Shown: positions 22,001 to 33,300 of the stretch, piece by piece
How positions within the stretch are numbered: position 1 is the first letter of the stretch
How the letters are laid out: each line of letters begins with the position of its first letter
Assembly (NCBI RefSeq): GCF_022539315.1
Contig: NC_066333.1
Span: 14,075,501 to 14,139,500, forward strand
Direction: 5' to 3'
Length of the DNA stretch: 64,000 bases
Source of the DNA: Serinus canaria
Taxonomy: Eukaryota > Chordata > Aves > Passeriformes > Fringillidae
Translations under genes and position numbers: made by a program
The notes under the pieces: generated by a model
Seen by the model: only the letters and a program-made list of their open reading frames with translations
Databases searched by the model: none
What the model was told of the DNA's origin: nothing

Positions 22001-24303
22001 CTATGGGACAAAGAGAAACGCTCCCAATTAACCAGTGCATCAACACATGGGGAATATCAAAGAAGGAGCCATTCATTAGCCAAAGTTTGTGCAGAGCACA
22101 GTGAAAAGAAGTGCTGGCTGTCATTGTTCCGGGGAAAGCCGGGTATGTACGGCATTGCTTGGGGGAGAACTGCCAGCTTGGGAATTGTGTGCTCCTGAAA
22201 AACCTTTCCTGTGAACCACGGAAAATTAATGCTGGAAACATCTGCAAGCAGCACGGCAGTCGCACAGACAAACGAAGACAGGATCCTCGTCGGCTGCGCG
22301 GAGCCAAGCGAGGAGCTCGCAGCACGGCAGGAAAGCCGAGCGCTGTGTGTTAATTATATCATAGCAGGCAGCGGCTGCGAGGCGCCAGCCCAGGGTGAGT
22401 GGAGCTATTTCCTCTGCCGAGCCCTGCGCTCCCCCTTCTCCTGCCCGGCTCGCATTGAAAAGCCTGGCCAGGGCGAATTCCTCCCAGAAAGACTCTTTTG
22501 GAGGAAACAAATGTGTATGCTCAATTTGGAAAGCACAATTAAGTCTACCCGGCTTCCTTCAGCCATCATCTTTAGTACGTTAAGAGGGTGTGAAATCGGT
22601 GCCAAGTCACAATTACACCGTCCCACGGCCCCACAAAGGATGCTCGGGAGATGCTTTGTCGGGGCGGCCGCGGCAGCGGGGTGGGCTGCAGCTGCGCGCC
22701 CGGCCCCGCGCCAACAGGTGCCTCCAGCACCTGCCCGGGGCCGTGCCGAGCTGGCCGGGCACACCCCGGAGCGGCCGCGCCCGGAGCGGGGCTCAGCACC
22801 GCCTCGGGACCGAGCGCTGAGTGGGCAGCGGGAGCCCTAGCTGGGGGCACGGAGGGATGCTTTGTGCGCGGGAGGGGGGCTCCTGCAGTCTCACAGCCCA
22901 CTTTAGGGCTTTGTTTTGGAGAAGCGTGTGCCGTGGCTGGTGGGCCGGCACAGATTTACAGGCTGGGCCTTGACCCTGCGCTCCATTCCAGCCAAGAGGA
23001 TATTTAAAGGACATTTTCGAGAGATGTGCCAAGGGGGTCTGGGAAGCCCTTATCTTCCCAGATAACACCCGGCCCGCCGATTCGCTGGGGCAGTGGAGCA
23101 GGGAAGCGGGAGGTGATAAGGGAGGGAGGGAGAGGGACAAGAAGGGACATTACCAGTGTGCGTCCGGATGTGGCCCTGCAGCAGCCAGGGCCGGGAGAAG
23201 GCCTTCCCGCACATCTTGCAGACGCAGGGCAGCGTGTGGCTCCGGATGTGCATCTTGAGAGCCCCCAGGCTCACGTACTCCTTCTCACAGTACTTGCAGC
23301 TGAAGGATTTCCTGGCCTGGGCGTCGCAGTGCAATTGCTTGTGCTTGGAGAGCCCGGCGAAGGTGGAGTACGCCTTGGCGCACTGGGCACAGCGGAAGCG
23401 CTCGGCGGCGGCGGGGGCCGAGGCCGGGCTGGGGGGCCCCGAGCTCTTGCCTTCATCCTCCTCGCTGGAGAGCGCCGTCAGATCCAGGGCGGGGGCAGCG
23501 CCGCCCGCAGCCTCGCTGCCCGGGCCGCCCGGGAACAGGCTGGACAGCAGCCCCGCGTCCCACACCAGCGGAGGGTAGTAGGCTCCGGGGCCGAGCACCT
23601 CGGGCGGGGGGATGACGGGCAGCGGGCAGGTCTCGTAGAGCAGCGGGGCGGCCAGCACTGCGGGAGGTAGCAGCGGTCAGCGGGGCCCGCGGCGCGCCCG
23701 GAACGGGAGCGGTGGGGCCCGACCCACCCCCGCGGGCTCGGTGGGACCCCATCCCAGGTCGTCCCTCGGGAGCCCTGAGCCGCACCCCTGAGTCGAAGGA
23801 GCAAAGGGATCCCAGCCCCACAACGGGAGCCCAGAGCCGCAGCCCCGGGGCAAAGGTGACCGGCCTCACACCACCGGGACCCCGCGGCCCTGCCCGCCTT
23901 GCCGCAAGGGATGGGGTGAAGAGAACCCCACGCTCCCGCCAGCTGCCGGCACGGGGAGCTCCCCAAGCACCCATGTGCGCCCCATGAGGGAGCCACTGGA
24001 GCCACCGACATCCCCGGGGTACCAGGGAGCGGCTCAGCATCCCGGGACACTGGATCGCGCGCCACAAGACGCACAAAACTGAAACGAACTAATAAATCCG
24101 CAACCCTGCAATAGTCGGTCAATCCCTGCCCGATCCTGTGTGGAACATTAGGGAGATCCCGCACCGGAGCCCCCGCCCCACCCCGCGGAGCGCCCCAGGT
24201 GCACGGCCCATCCTGTCCACGCACCGGCCTGGCTCTCCAGCTCGCTGTAGTTGGGCTTCTTGCTGGCCGAGAAGTGCTTCTTCACCAGGAAAGAGCGCGG
24301 CAT
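21819..24303 (-). CDS. SNAI1: SNAI1, Snail zinc-finger transcriptional repressor (3 exons, 254 aa)
   Basis: Coding exons 24,303-24,225, 23,657-23,154 and 22,000-21,819 join in frame (765 nt with stop), each with GT/AG borders. The protein starts with the SNAG repressor motif MPRSFLVKK, which in the Snail family recruits LSD1 and other corepressors. A Pro/Ser-rich middle follows, then five zinc fingers: residues about 116-136, 147-167, 173-193, 201-221 and a C2HC finger at 229-250. Snail proteins bind CAGGTG E-boxes in the nucleus, repress E-cadherin and drive epithelial-mesenchymal transition, including in neural crest and mesoderm. The first exon (26 codons) and finger 1 resemble SNAI2, but RNF114 and SPATA2 next door identify the SNAI1 locus. 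Human SNAI1 has four fingers, so finger 1 here is the ancestral state. The DSGxxS degron of mammals reads DEGKSS here (residues 94-99). Confidence 0.93.
23154..23657 (-). CDS. SNAI1: SNAI1 coding exon 2 (linker and zinc fingers 1-3)
   Basis: Acceptor CTCCCGCAG|TG, donor ACTG|GTAATG. It encodes the variable Pro/Ser/Ala-rich linker with the acidic [15 protein letters not shown] segment, then fingers 1-3 ending in GHIRTHTG. Finger residues match the Snail family almost perfectly, while the linker is alanine-rich and CpG-rich. Confidence 0.93.
24225..24303 (-). CDS. SNAI1: SNAI1 coding exon 1 (SNAG domain)
   Basis: Encodes residues 1-26, with the SNAG motif and the conserved [11 protein letters not shown] segment. 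The start ATG is fixed because SNAG must be N-terminal. The donor is GCCG|GTGCGT and the exon ends after the first base of codon 27. Confidence 0.93.
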
Positions 24304-24900
24304 CTTGCAGCCCTGGTGCCGCCGCCGCCGCGGGGCCGCGGAGCTGCCGCGCCCCCTGATATGGGCGCGGGGCCGGGGGCGCGGCTCGGGGCGGGCGCGG
24401 GGCCGCCCCCGGGACCGCAGCCAATGGCCGGGCGGGACGGGGCGGGCACGGGCAGGTGTCGGCCCCGCCGCCGGGGCTGTGCCGTGCCGTGCCGAGGGGA
24501 CGGAGCCCGGGGGCCGCTCCCACGGTGCGGCCGCGCTGCCCGCCCGGTGCCAGAGTACGAGCAGCCGCTGCTGCTGATGCTGCTGCCCCTGCCGGTCCTG
24601 GCTTCTCTCCCGGGCGTTTCCCCGGGCCGTGCTCCCGCGGGTCCGGAAGCCTGGACTGACCCACAGCCCGTGCCCGACGCGGGCAGAGCGGCCGTGCGGG
24701 CTGAAGGAAGGCGCTGTGCCTGGCTGGGACCCCCGCACCCCTGCTGCCGGTTCTTCCCCTTCCCCACGGCTGCGGGCTGCGGTGCAGGGTGGGACAAGCC
24801 TCTGTCATGCCCCGCTGGGACACAGCCCTGCGGTGAAGCACCCTTCACAGGTTAGAATCCTCTGGGAAGAGGCAGTCACTTTTGAAGCAGCGGGATGGAT
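24304..24900 (-). promoter_or_regulatory. SNAI1: SNAI1 promoter region and CpG island
   Basis: CpG-dense sequence directly upstream of the SNAI1 ATG, with repeated GGGGCGGGC-type GC boxes. The island continues into exon 2. I see no certain TATA box; a CATATC lies about 57 bases before the ATG. The transcription start is not fixed by the sequence. Confidence 0.55.
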
Positions 24901-27689
24901 GCGGCGCAGCCCTCGGTGACTCCCTCCCGCTGCCAGGGGTCAGGAGCACCTGTCCAGACACATTTTTTTCTGCTGGGAAGGTTTTGGGCAGCGCAGCCGC
25001 CTCCCCAGCAAGCTCTCTGTTCTCTTGCCTGCTGCCTTTCCCTGACTCTTTTCCACGGGCAGGGCGGGTCACATAGCCCCGCTGAGGCACTCGCTCCCTG
25101 TGGCTTCCCGCTCCCAGGAGCCATGTGCCCATGGGAAGGAGCCCGGGCACGGCCCGCGGGTGCTGGGGCAGAGATGTAGCAGTCAGAGAGCGCAGCCTGC
25201 GCTCCCGGCTCATGCCGTCCCTAGGGCTCACGGGGGGTTTCCCCGCTGGAAGGGCTCAGGGCACGGCTCCAGCCACCTGCTGCAGAGCCGCGCTCAGCTC
25301 CGGGCCAAGGCAGCTGCTGGCGGCTGCCGCAGGAGGAACAGGTCCTGCTGGGAATGCTCCTCCGGCCCTGCCACTCGGAAAAGGGCCATGTGCTGGCCCA
25401 CTCGTGACTCAGCCGTCACACATCACACATGGCTGCGCCAGCCCCGCCTGACCGCATCTTACTGTTTAGCCACAAGGACACGAAATGCAGAAGTGGGAGC
25501 AAAGCTTTCCACTGGCACGGCTGCAGCGCAGGGACTGAGCTCACCGTCAGCCTGTCCTCAGGGCAGGAGCAGCTCGGAAAGCCTGTCCTGCCAGCCACGC
25601 GCATCCTGCCCAGACCAGACGCATTTGCAAACTCTTCCCCTGCAGCCATGTGCTCTGGTGCGGGATCATCCCTCTTTTGCTGCGAACGGCCCGTGGCTTT
25701 CAGCAGGTGTTTGGTTACCTGCAAAACTCATCCCTGGATCAGCCTGAAGTTCAGGAAGAAAAGTGCCCCGGAAGGCCTTGGGGGATACAACTCACAAAGG
25801 TCAGGTGCTCCCGTTCTCGGGGTGCAGAGGTGCCGCTGCCCGGGCGGGCAGGGGGCGGCACCGGGGCTGTGCAGGTGCCTCCCCCGGCCCGGCCGCTGCC
25901 CCCCCGCGCTGCTCCACCTGCCGCGGATATGGTTACAGCGGGGACACTCGCACGAGGAACACAGAGAGATGGTTTTCTGTTCTTTCTGAAATGGTAATAA
26001 TCAGATCTGTTCCAACCACTGCGTGTGGAAACTTGCCTGTGCTAGGGGAAAAAACGAGATCAAGGGAGAAAGCGACCTGACCTACCTGTGCCTGTGAGCC
26101 AGCATGACAGGGGACAGAGAGCAGGACGCAGGGGAGGGGACGCTCGGCAGTGCTTCACGGGCTGGAAGTGGCAGTGAGTTTCTCGACCGTCCCGTCCCAC
26201 CCTCGCCATCAGCTGAGCCCCAAGGTGCTCAGAGCAGACCTGCCACCAGCCCGTGGCACAGTTCCAGTCCCAGACGCACCAGGACCGGCCCAAGGAGCTC
26301 ACAAATACACTTCAACCACCTCCAGAGCAACAAGTCTGCTGAAAAGTCTCCTTTTTACTTTCCTGGCCCCACGTCTCCATGAATATCTGGCTGCAGAGCA
26401 GAGCTCCTCCCGCCAAGGGAGGCTGTGGTGGGAAGAGGAGAAGCTCTGGCCATGGGACGCGGTGTGAACCCTCACGGCAAGGCTGGAGAAGCTCCCTGAA
26501 GCCCACGGCGGAGGGGGCTGGGGCCGAGCCCTGCGCCGGCAGGAGCGAGCCCCGCTCTCTCGAGATGCAAGACCTCCCTCTGCCGTCAGCGGCCCCGAGC
26601 AGCCGCCACCGCTCCGGGCTCATCCCCGGGCAAGGGACCCTCACTCATTGCACGGGGCATTCAGGCAGCTCCCAGAAGCTCCACGGAATTATTGTTTTAA
26701 ACCCCAGCATCTGTAAAGACAGAATAAACGTGAGAAGGACTAGAAGAGAGATCTAAGCCAATAGCAACGACACCAATTTTTCACTAAGTGCTGAGTATTT
26801 TCTGGAGCTTTGGGGAAGGAGTAAGGAAGGAAAAGCGAGTTTTCATAGTGGTTTCAACATTTGTACCACCCAGAGAATAATGTAATTTACCCATGAATTG
26901 AATGAAGCACAGACCAATGCAACTGTAACACAAAGCTGTTTTGCTGCAAAAACATCCCTCATTTGCTTTTCCATGACTTAGCACAGCCTTGGTTTGTTAA
27001 TCCTTTGACAGGTGGGCTCACCGTAAGTGTCCAGTACAGATTAAAGAAAATTTGCTGTTCTCTTTTCAGTCGGGTGACATGAAGACCTGGAATACAGCAC
27101 AGATCTTTGGCAAGATCTCGTTTTACAGCCTAAGGAGACCATGGGGATTTACCGCTGCAATTCCACATGGAGCAATGCCTGTGCATTAGGAAATTAATGC
27201 TGACAACAATTTATCACAACTATTAAGACCAGTCCTTGTCTGGAGACAAACTTGATAGAACAGCTCAGCTGCAAGTCCGGCTCCTCCCATTATGTCTCCC
27301 TGTGCTAATTGCGCTCCTCGGGCTGACTCCTTGTGCCAGACACGGGGAATTTCACAGCTCTGGGCCGGCCCGATTGCATTATCGCCACAATGCGGCTGCA
27401 GGATCAGCTGCTGACGAGGCGCGAGCAGCACTGCGCCCTTCCCGGGGACACCCACCGCCTTTGGGAGCCCCAGCTGCTTTGTCCTACATCAAGGCTTGCC
27501 CACCACCCGAAGATGAGCAGAGGCTGTGCACAGCACACAGGTGCCTCCCACCCGTGCCTTTAAATCCATCACGAGTCTCAGTCGGGCGTGCCCCAGCGAG
27601 TGCAAACACTCTGGGTGCTCAAAGGAAACACGAGGACCCCGAGGGAGAAATGACAAGAGCTGATACAAAGGTAGGATTTTATAAATTAA
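24901..27689. other. Intergenic DNA between SNAI1 and RNF114
   Basis: No gene is supported. The GC-rich SNAI1 flank grades into ordinary sequence. A block at about 27,180-27,440 has alternating AT-rich and GC-rich segments with TAATGC, CTAATTGCGC and GATTGCATTATCGCC, and may be a conserved regulatory element. The AT-rich 26.68-27.15 kb shows no frame of interest. Confidence 0.5.
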
Positions 27690-29576
27690 ATGGCCTTTAT
27701 TTGTAACTCATCTTCAGAAGTCAAAAACATGACAAAGTAATTGCTTGGAAGCTTCTAACTGCTCCTTGAACATTTTATCGGAGTTGCATGGAAGTGCACT
27801 TAGAACAGCAGCAGGAATCTGGATTCCTGGCAATGGGCATCGCCAAACTGCCCTGTGACCAGAGCCCAGAGATCCCCACCCAACCCCCAGGAGCCCATCA
27901 CCCCTCTGCAGGCCAAGCACTACAGGAACACCCCCAAACGCAGCACTTGCCCCACAGAACCAGGGGGCTCCACATCTTCCAGCCCCACAGCCCTGGGCTC
28001 CCAGTGCCCACGCAGGGGCTCAGGGTGGGGATGTAACAGCTCCTACCACGGCAAAGAAACACAAACCCCAAGGGCAGCAGAGGTGCCAGAGGTCTGGCTG
28101 CACACAAGGCTGAAGCATGAGGTTTTAGCTGGAGTGTGTTTCATTATTTTCAGGGTAAGGCTGTGCTGCCGTCTGCAGAGCACGATGGGAGGAGCTTACT
28201 GCTCAGATCAATTAATTAGTACTGAGTTCTGGGGTGGTGCAGGCCCACTGTTCCAATTCCAACACCTGCATTGGACATCTCAGCACTCTGATTTACAGGT
28301 TCTGGTCAGGTGCCTTAGATCTCAGCAGCTCCACTTGAACTTCTTGAAAGCATCACACTAAAATTAAGGAATCTCCACGGTAAAAGTGTAGGCTTGAACA
28401 CAGAGTATCCACTGACTAGGGGCTGGAACTGTCCTGCTTTCAGGGCTGTATTTTACTTTTCCTTGAAGGCTACACCTGGCTCTACACACACACTGCCCGA
28501 CAGCAAACAATCCAAGTACAGCTTCAGCCACTTCAGGAACATTTCAGTGAAGAACAGGAATTCAAAATACCTGATAAAATCTGTGATGCAGAAAGGAAGT
28601 ACTATGCCAACACTATGAATTACTTGTAATTTTCCCACCAGCTTGACTTGAGTGATGGAAAATCCAAGAACATACATGAAAATTTTAGTTTAGATAGAAA
28701 GCCGAGGTATTGGAAAAAACCTTCTGAATTCCCCTATCAGCATAAGGCTTAAAATTACTAGGAAACCAGTTTCAAACCCACCAATTTAATCATAAAGCCA
28801 GCAATTTTGATTAATATTTGCTAAGATAGTTAAAAAATTATGCATTTTAACTAAGACCAACACTAAAGATCATTTTCCAGGCTAGAAATTACAGTAAGAG
28901 TATGGAGGAAAGTAATCATCATGCATAGAACTGAAGTATTTTGAACTAGTTTTTACACAGTGCAAAGATTTCCTAGGAAAGTTTGCACACTCATACTGAA
29001 GATATGTTTTCCATACAGTTGGGAGGCTGCCTGTAAGGACTGAAACACTGGGAAACATTATGGAATCACAGGTATCAGAGGTCACTTAAATGAGAGCTGG
29101 TCTGACAGTTACAGTTAGCACCTGAAGTCTCACTAAAGGGGAACAGAGCTACCAGTACACCTCACATACAATCACTTGAGATATGTAAATGAGATTGGGA
29201 AGATATTTATTAACTAGTTCAGGCCATTCCATTTGGAATGATTTTGATTTTAGACAGTCAAATAAACACAACCTCCAAAGAAACCTATAGGCACAGGTAA
29301 AGGAAAAAGCCTTGGTTCCCATGTGTTGATCTACAGTGAAACTGAGTCTAAGCAAGTAGAAAAATGGGGCTGGCAGGGCTGAATGTCAGAGACCATGATA
29401 CCAAAAGACTGAATGGTACAGAAATATCAAACCAGGATTTAAAACTGAGATAGGATTAAAGTCTTCTGTACTTCTGGATGCCTGAGTTAATCTTGGGATG
29501 TGCAGGGAGAACTGCAAGGATGCTGGGCATTCCCCCCTCGTGGAAGCTTGGGTTTGCAGTAAATCCTCTGGCTGGA
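27690..29576 (-). other. RNF114: Probable RNF114 3' UTR
   Basis: AT-rich sequence beyond the RNF114 stop with no competing gene. Minus-strand AATAAA signals lie at 29,206-29,211 (proximal) and 27,696-27,701 (distal). A 3' UTR of 0.4 or 1.9 kb is therefore possible; mammalian RNF114 has a long one. The extent is inferred. Confidence 0.45.
27696..27701 (-). terminator. Polyadenylation signal, distal RNF114
   Basis: AATAAA on the minus strand about 1.9 kb past the RNF114 stop, in an AT-rich context. This is the best candidate for the end of a long RNF114 transcript. Confidence 0.4.
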
Positions 29577-29642
29577 TCACTTATCCCGCAGAGAGCGCAT
29601 CAAAACCTGCGCCATCATATCATCTTCATCAGCATCATAATC
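29577..29642 (-). CDS. RNF114: RNF114 coding exon 6 (UIM, stop)
   Basis: Acceptor GTTCCAG|GATTAT. Encodes the acidic ubiquitin-interacting segment [14 protein letters not shown] and ends RSLRDK then TGA. Confidence 0.92.
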   Translation of the reverse strand, partial: DYDADEDDMMAQVLMRSLRDK

Positions 29643-32600
29643 CTGGAACAGAGCAGAGATAGCGCCCCTGCAGCAGCCACGCTGCCCAGTGCCCGTGGCA
29701 CTGCAGAGCTGCAGGTCCCTGGGCAGCCAGGGCACAGCACAGCAGGGCCAGGGAGCCCCAGGAGGCCTGGCTGGGCAGCAGGGAGCGCACACCTACCACA
29801 AAGGTGTCGTAGGAAAAGCGATGGCGCCTCTGCAGGTGCTCCATGAAGTTAGCACTCCTGTAGTTGGGGTCCCCCCACGGCATTGAGGCACAAATTGGGC
29901 ACACCTTCAACAAAAAAAGCCAGTTAGGTCCAATGCTTCAGTGCTTTGATGCTGACAGCAGAAGGGCAGGACAGCGTGGGGGAGCGCAGCTCAAGGTTTG
30001 TGCTGTCACTGTTCTGTATGCAAAGGGATGGCCAGTAACTTGCTGGGACATTGAATGCAAAAACCTCAGATGACCCTGAATAATTTTAATTCATGTCTTA
30101 GATCCCTGAATGGAATGGCCCTACTCTTCTCCCACGTTCTGAAAATCAGAATTCATTAAAGCCTCTTGCTTTAGAAGATTTCAGCCTTATTTCACAGCGG
30201 TAGGAAAGTTTCCTTGGTCTTCTCTGCAAAGGAAAAAAGGAACTTCTCTTCAAGAGAAAAAAGGAACTAAATTTTCCTGAAAAATCTGGAATTCCAAAAA
30301 ACTTCCCAGAAAAATGAAAGTTTCCAATTCAGTTCCATATTTTGCAATTGCTCTTACATAAGAGGAAGTATCAGAGATAGATTACTAGAATGATACACTA
30401 TTTTTTGCAAGCATTTCCCCCAACAGTTTCTAGTATTTTCTTGCTGAAAACAAGGGGAAAATTAAATGTCTGACTTTAAAAAAAAAATTATATTTTCTTG
30501 CTTAGTTGTGTGTAATTAACTTTGAATGTGTGCCATTTTTCAAGGATGAAAAGAGAATGTGGCCCAGCTGCAGTGGGTGTGGAGACCAGAGAGCCACAGA
30601 AAGGTGACAGCAGAACCACAGCAGGCTTAGAGGCATGACCAGCACAGCCACACTGACTGAACAGCAGAAATCACACCTACTTAATTCAAAAGTCTCTAAC
30701 TCATTGTTTCACAGGGCTTTAAGACCAGACTTCACTGCAATTGTTGCACCAAGACTTTTTATTACCACTTGTTTTGCATCCATGCTGTGCAAAGCTTTGC
30801 AGTGTTCAACCAGCCCTTCTTGATCAAAGTTCTTCTCGCTGCAGTACGGGCACGGGAAGGTGAAGCGATTCGGGAAGCTCCTGGTGGGGGAGGAAAGGTG
30901 ATTTACAAATACAGGTTATTCAAGGCAATCATTGATGTGTGCAATTAAGGCTAGCCAATTTTAACAATCACTTTGTGAACTCCTAACAGTATTTTAGGGA
31001 ACTCAATAATTAGACTGAATTACCGTTTTTCTGCAAATGTTCTGAGTGCCATTGATCACCTTTCTCTCAAATGCCAGGGCACCACCCACAAGAATGCACT
31101 GCCACCAACTCCCACTTCCCTCCTTCGTGGGTGAGTACAATCAGGAGACCACGGTATTTTAAAAACCAGCTGCATCTACAGAATGCCCTGATCTTAGAGA
31201 CGTCCCAGCAGAAGCAGCAGAGTTTACCTGGGCACAGCCAGCTGCAGGAGCAAGGCTCAGTTTTTAACTACATAAAAACCAGCACCCAAACTGAGCAAAG
31301 TGGTAAATTCTGCTTTTACTTCAAAATTCTTTCTTGAGCCAGAGAAGCACAGGAATTCAGGGCAGAGGTGTTACCTGGTGCTGTGGAGGGGCTCTTTAGT
31401 GACAGCTTTGACACCTTCCATGATGTAATTCTGGTACTTGGAGCAGGAGGCTGCGTGGCTGCGCATCTTGGACAGGTACATCTGTGCAGGCAAGAGCAGC
31501 ACAGCAGGTGAGCCCAAACCTCCTGCACCTCCTGACACACGTTTAAACAACAGCAGCTAAGATGTAACCCCCAGCAGCTTTCAGCAGAAGGGCTACAGCA
31601 GAAACTCCAAATACTTCTGCTGGCCAAGCAGAAAACTTTTGAGACTATGGGTCAGCTCAGCTGTAACTCTGCTGTCTGTGGTATGTCACCATACAACCCT
31701 GCTACAGCAGCAACCTCCCACTGCCACTTAAAATCAGAATCTTTCATTTTTAATTCATCTCCTGAAAAGGTAACAACAAAAAACTGTGGAAAGAATGTCA
31801 ACATCTGGGTGCTGCCTAGATCAAACACCTTCAGCACATATCAGAACAAACACTTTGACCTGATTTTGCAAAAGCTGAGGAGGAAGCAGCTTGGTGGACA
31901 CATCTCGTGTACTGAATTTCCAAACACTTTCATACTTTTTTATTGCAGCCGTTGCAAGTGGTTTCTGTCGTTTCAATTTGCTTTTCCAAGTCCAGGGCTC
32001 TGCTCCCAGGTGACAGGGTGCTGCGGCACACCCCACAGACTGGCTTCTTGGGCTTCAGGCATTCCTGCAGGCACGGCGTGCAGAAGCTGTGAGAGAGAGA
32101 AGGAGCAGATGGTGAGACAGCCCACCCACAGTGCCCACTGCCCTTGCACAGCCTCTGCCCAAAGGAGTAACAAAGCCTTGACATTCGATAAAGAAGGGTA
32201 AGAAGCACCTGGGCATGAAGGATCCCAGGCTGTCACACCCAGAATTGTTTGCTGTTGGACAGTGCTCTGTGCCCTCGGCTTCCAGACAGAATCATGGAAT
32301 AGTTTGGGCTGCAAGGTCCCTTAAAGCCCATCCAGAGCCACCTCTGCCATGGCAGGGACACCTCCCACTGCCCCAGGCTGCTCCAAGCCCCAGTGTTCAG
32401 CCTGGCCTTGGGCACTGCCAGGGATCCAGGGACAGCCACAGCTGCTCTGGGCACCTTGTGCCAGGGCCTGCCCACCCTCACAGGGAGCAATTCGATCCCA
32501 ACTCCCAAGCTCAGCCTGCCCTCTGACGGTGTGAAGCCGCTGTCCCTTGTCCAGCCATTCCATGCCCGCATTCCTCAGGGGAGACGGGAAGCGAAAGTGG

Positions 32601-32952
32601 AAGAACACTGGCTTCCTTTCCTCCCGCTTTGCTTTCGTTTTCTCCCTTTAAGGCCGCTCTAGCCCTGCCCTGCCCTGTCCTGCTCAGCCCCGCTACCGGG
32701 GCGCAAAGCAGCGTGCGGAGCCCCTGCCCTGAGCCCCGCCGGGGCCCGAGCCGGGGCCCGAACCGCGGCTCCTCCCGAGGCCCCGCAGCCCCCGCCCCAG
32801 CCCCCGCGCCCCGGCCCGGCGGCGGGCGCTCACACGTGTCCGCAGGGGACGCGCACCGGGCAGTCGAACACCTCGAGGCACACGGGGCAGGTGAGGCGGG
32901 ACAGTGGGTCCGGCCGCCGCTCCGGGGCCCGTGACGGCCCGCCCGCCGCCAT
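29577..32952 (-). CDS. RNF114: RNF114, RING-type E3 ubiquitin ligase (6 exons, 221 aa)
   Basis: Six exons with GT/AG borders join in frame: 32,952-32,834; 32,086-31,936; 31,481-31,375; 30,880-30,766; 29,904-29,797; 29,642-29,577 (666 nt with stop). RNF114 transfers ubiquitin to targets such as the CDK inhibitor p21 and acts in NF-kB and antiviral signalling and in spermatogenesis. Visible domains are a C3HC4 RING (C22, C25, C37, H39, C42, C45, C57, C60), a C2HC finger (C84, C87, H99, C103), two C2H2-like fingers in the C-terminal half, and an acidic C-terminal ubiquitin-interacting motif ([10 protein letters not shown]). Length is close to human (228 aa) and most differences are N-terminal. 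It lies head-to-head with SPATA2 across one CpG island. A CR1 fragment sits in intron 1. Confidence 0.94.
29797..29904 (-). CDS. RNF114: RNF114 coding exon 5 (last finger)
   Basis: Acceptor TTGAAG|GTGTGCC. Encodes [15 protein letters not shown] to [11 protein letters not shown], the most conserved part of the protein. Donor TTTGTG|GTAGGT, phase 0. Confidence 0.93.
30766..30880 (-). CDS. RNF114: RNF114 coding exon 4 (C2H2 finger)
   Basis: Acceptor CCACCAG|GAGCTTC. Encodes [20 protein letters not shown], matching human RNF114. Donor CAAGTG|GTAATA. Confidence 0.93.
31375..31481 (-). CDS. RNF114: RNF114 coding exon 3 (C2HC finger)
   Basis: Acceptor GCACAG|ATGTACC. Encodes [20 protein letters not shown] and completes the C2HC finger. 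Donor ACCAG|GTAACA. Confidence 0.93.
31936..32086 (-). CDS. RNF114: RNF114 coding exon 2 (second half of RING)
   Basis: Acceptor TCTCACAG|CTTCTGC. Encodes [20 protein letters not shown] and the first Cys pair of the C2HC finger (CNGC). Donor AAAAAA|GTATGA, phase 0. Confidence 0.93.
32285..32531 (-). mobile_element. CR1 LINE fragment in RNF114 intron 1
   Basis: Read on the minus strand, this stretch carries the avian CR1 3' segment: GAATTGCTCCCTGTGAGGGT, then GGCCAGGCTGAACACTGGGG, AGGTGTCCCTGCCATGGCAG and a tail ending CATGATTCT. It is truncated at the 5' side and has no coding part. It lies in the same orientation as RNF114. Confidence 0.88.
32834..32952 (-). CDS. RNF114: RNF114 coding exon 1 (first half of RING)
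   Basis: ATG in a CGCCGCC context followed by a Pro/Arg-rich N-terminus, then [14 protein letters not shown] and PCGHV. Donor CACGT|GTGAGC. No upstream in-frame ATG is better placed. Confidence 0.92.
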
Positions 32953-33300
32953 CTTCCGCCGCGCCGCCAGGGGGCGGCCCTGCGCACGCGCGGCCCCGCC
33001 CGGCCCCGCCCCGCGCTGTGGGCGTGACCGAGCGTTGTGGGCGTGACAGGGCTGTGGGCGGGGCGCACCGGGCGGGCGGGGCCGCCATCTCCGGGCAGCT
33101 GCCGGCGGGCAGGGCCCCGCGCGGTGCCAGCGCCGCTCCGGGCACGGTGGTGCTCTAACGGCCGATGGTGTCACAGTCCGAAGCCGTTCCACGGCCGCTT
33201 CTCTCCCGGCTCTCCCTGGAGCACGGACCCACCCCTTGAGCCCCGCCCCAATGACGTCACGCGGCGGAAGTTCTCCCGCCCCGCCGTTCACTTCCGGGCC
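32953..33300. promoter_or_regulatory. Bidirectional CpG-island promoter, RNF114 / SPATA2
   Basis: About 350 bp of very CpG-rich DNA separates the RNF114 ATG (minus) from the likely SPATA2 first exon (plus). It holds a perfect CRE palindrome TGACGTCA at 33,252-33,259, ETS-type motifs GCGGAAG near 33,263 and CACTTCCGG near 33,289, GC boxes, and a repeated GTGGGCGTGAC near 33,017 and 33,037. There is no TATA box. The two genes share this promoter region in other vertebrates, so co-regulation is likely. Confidence 0.7.
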
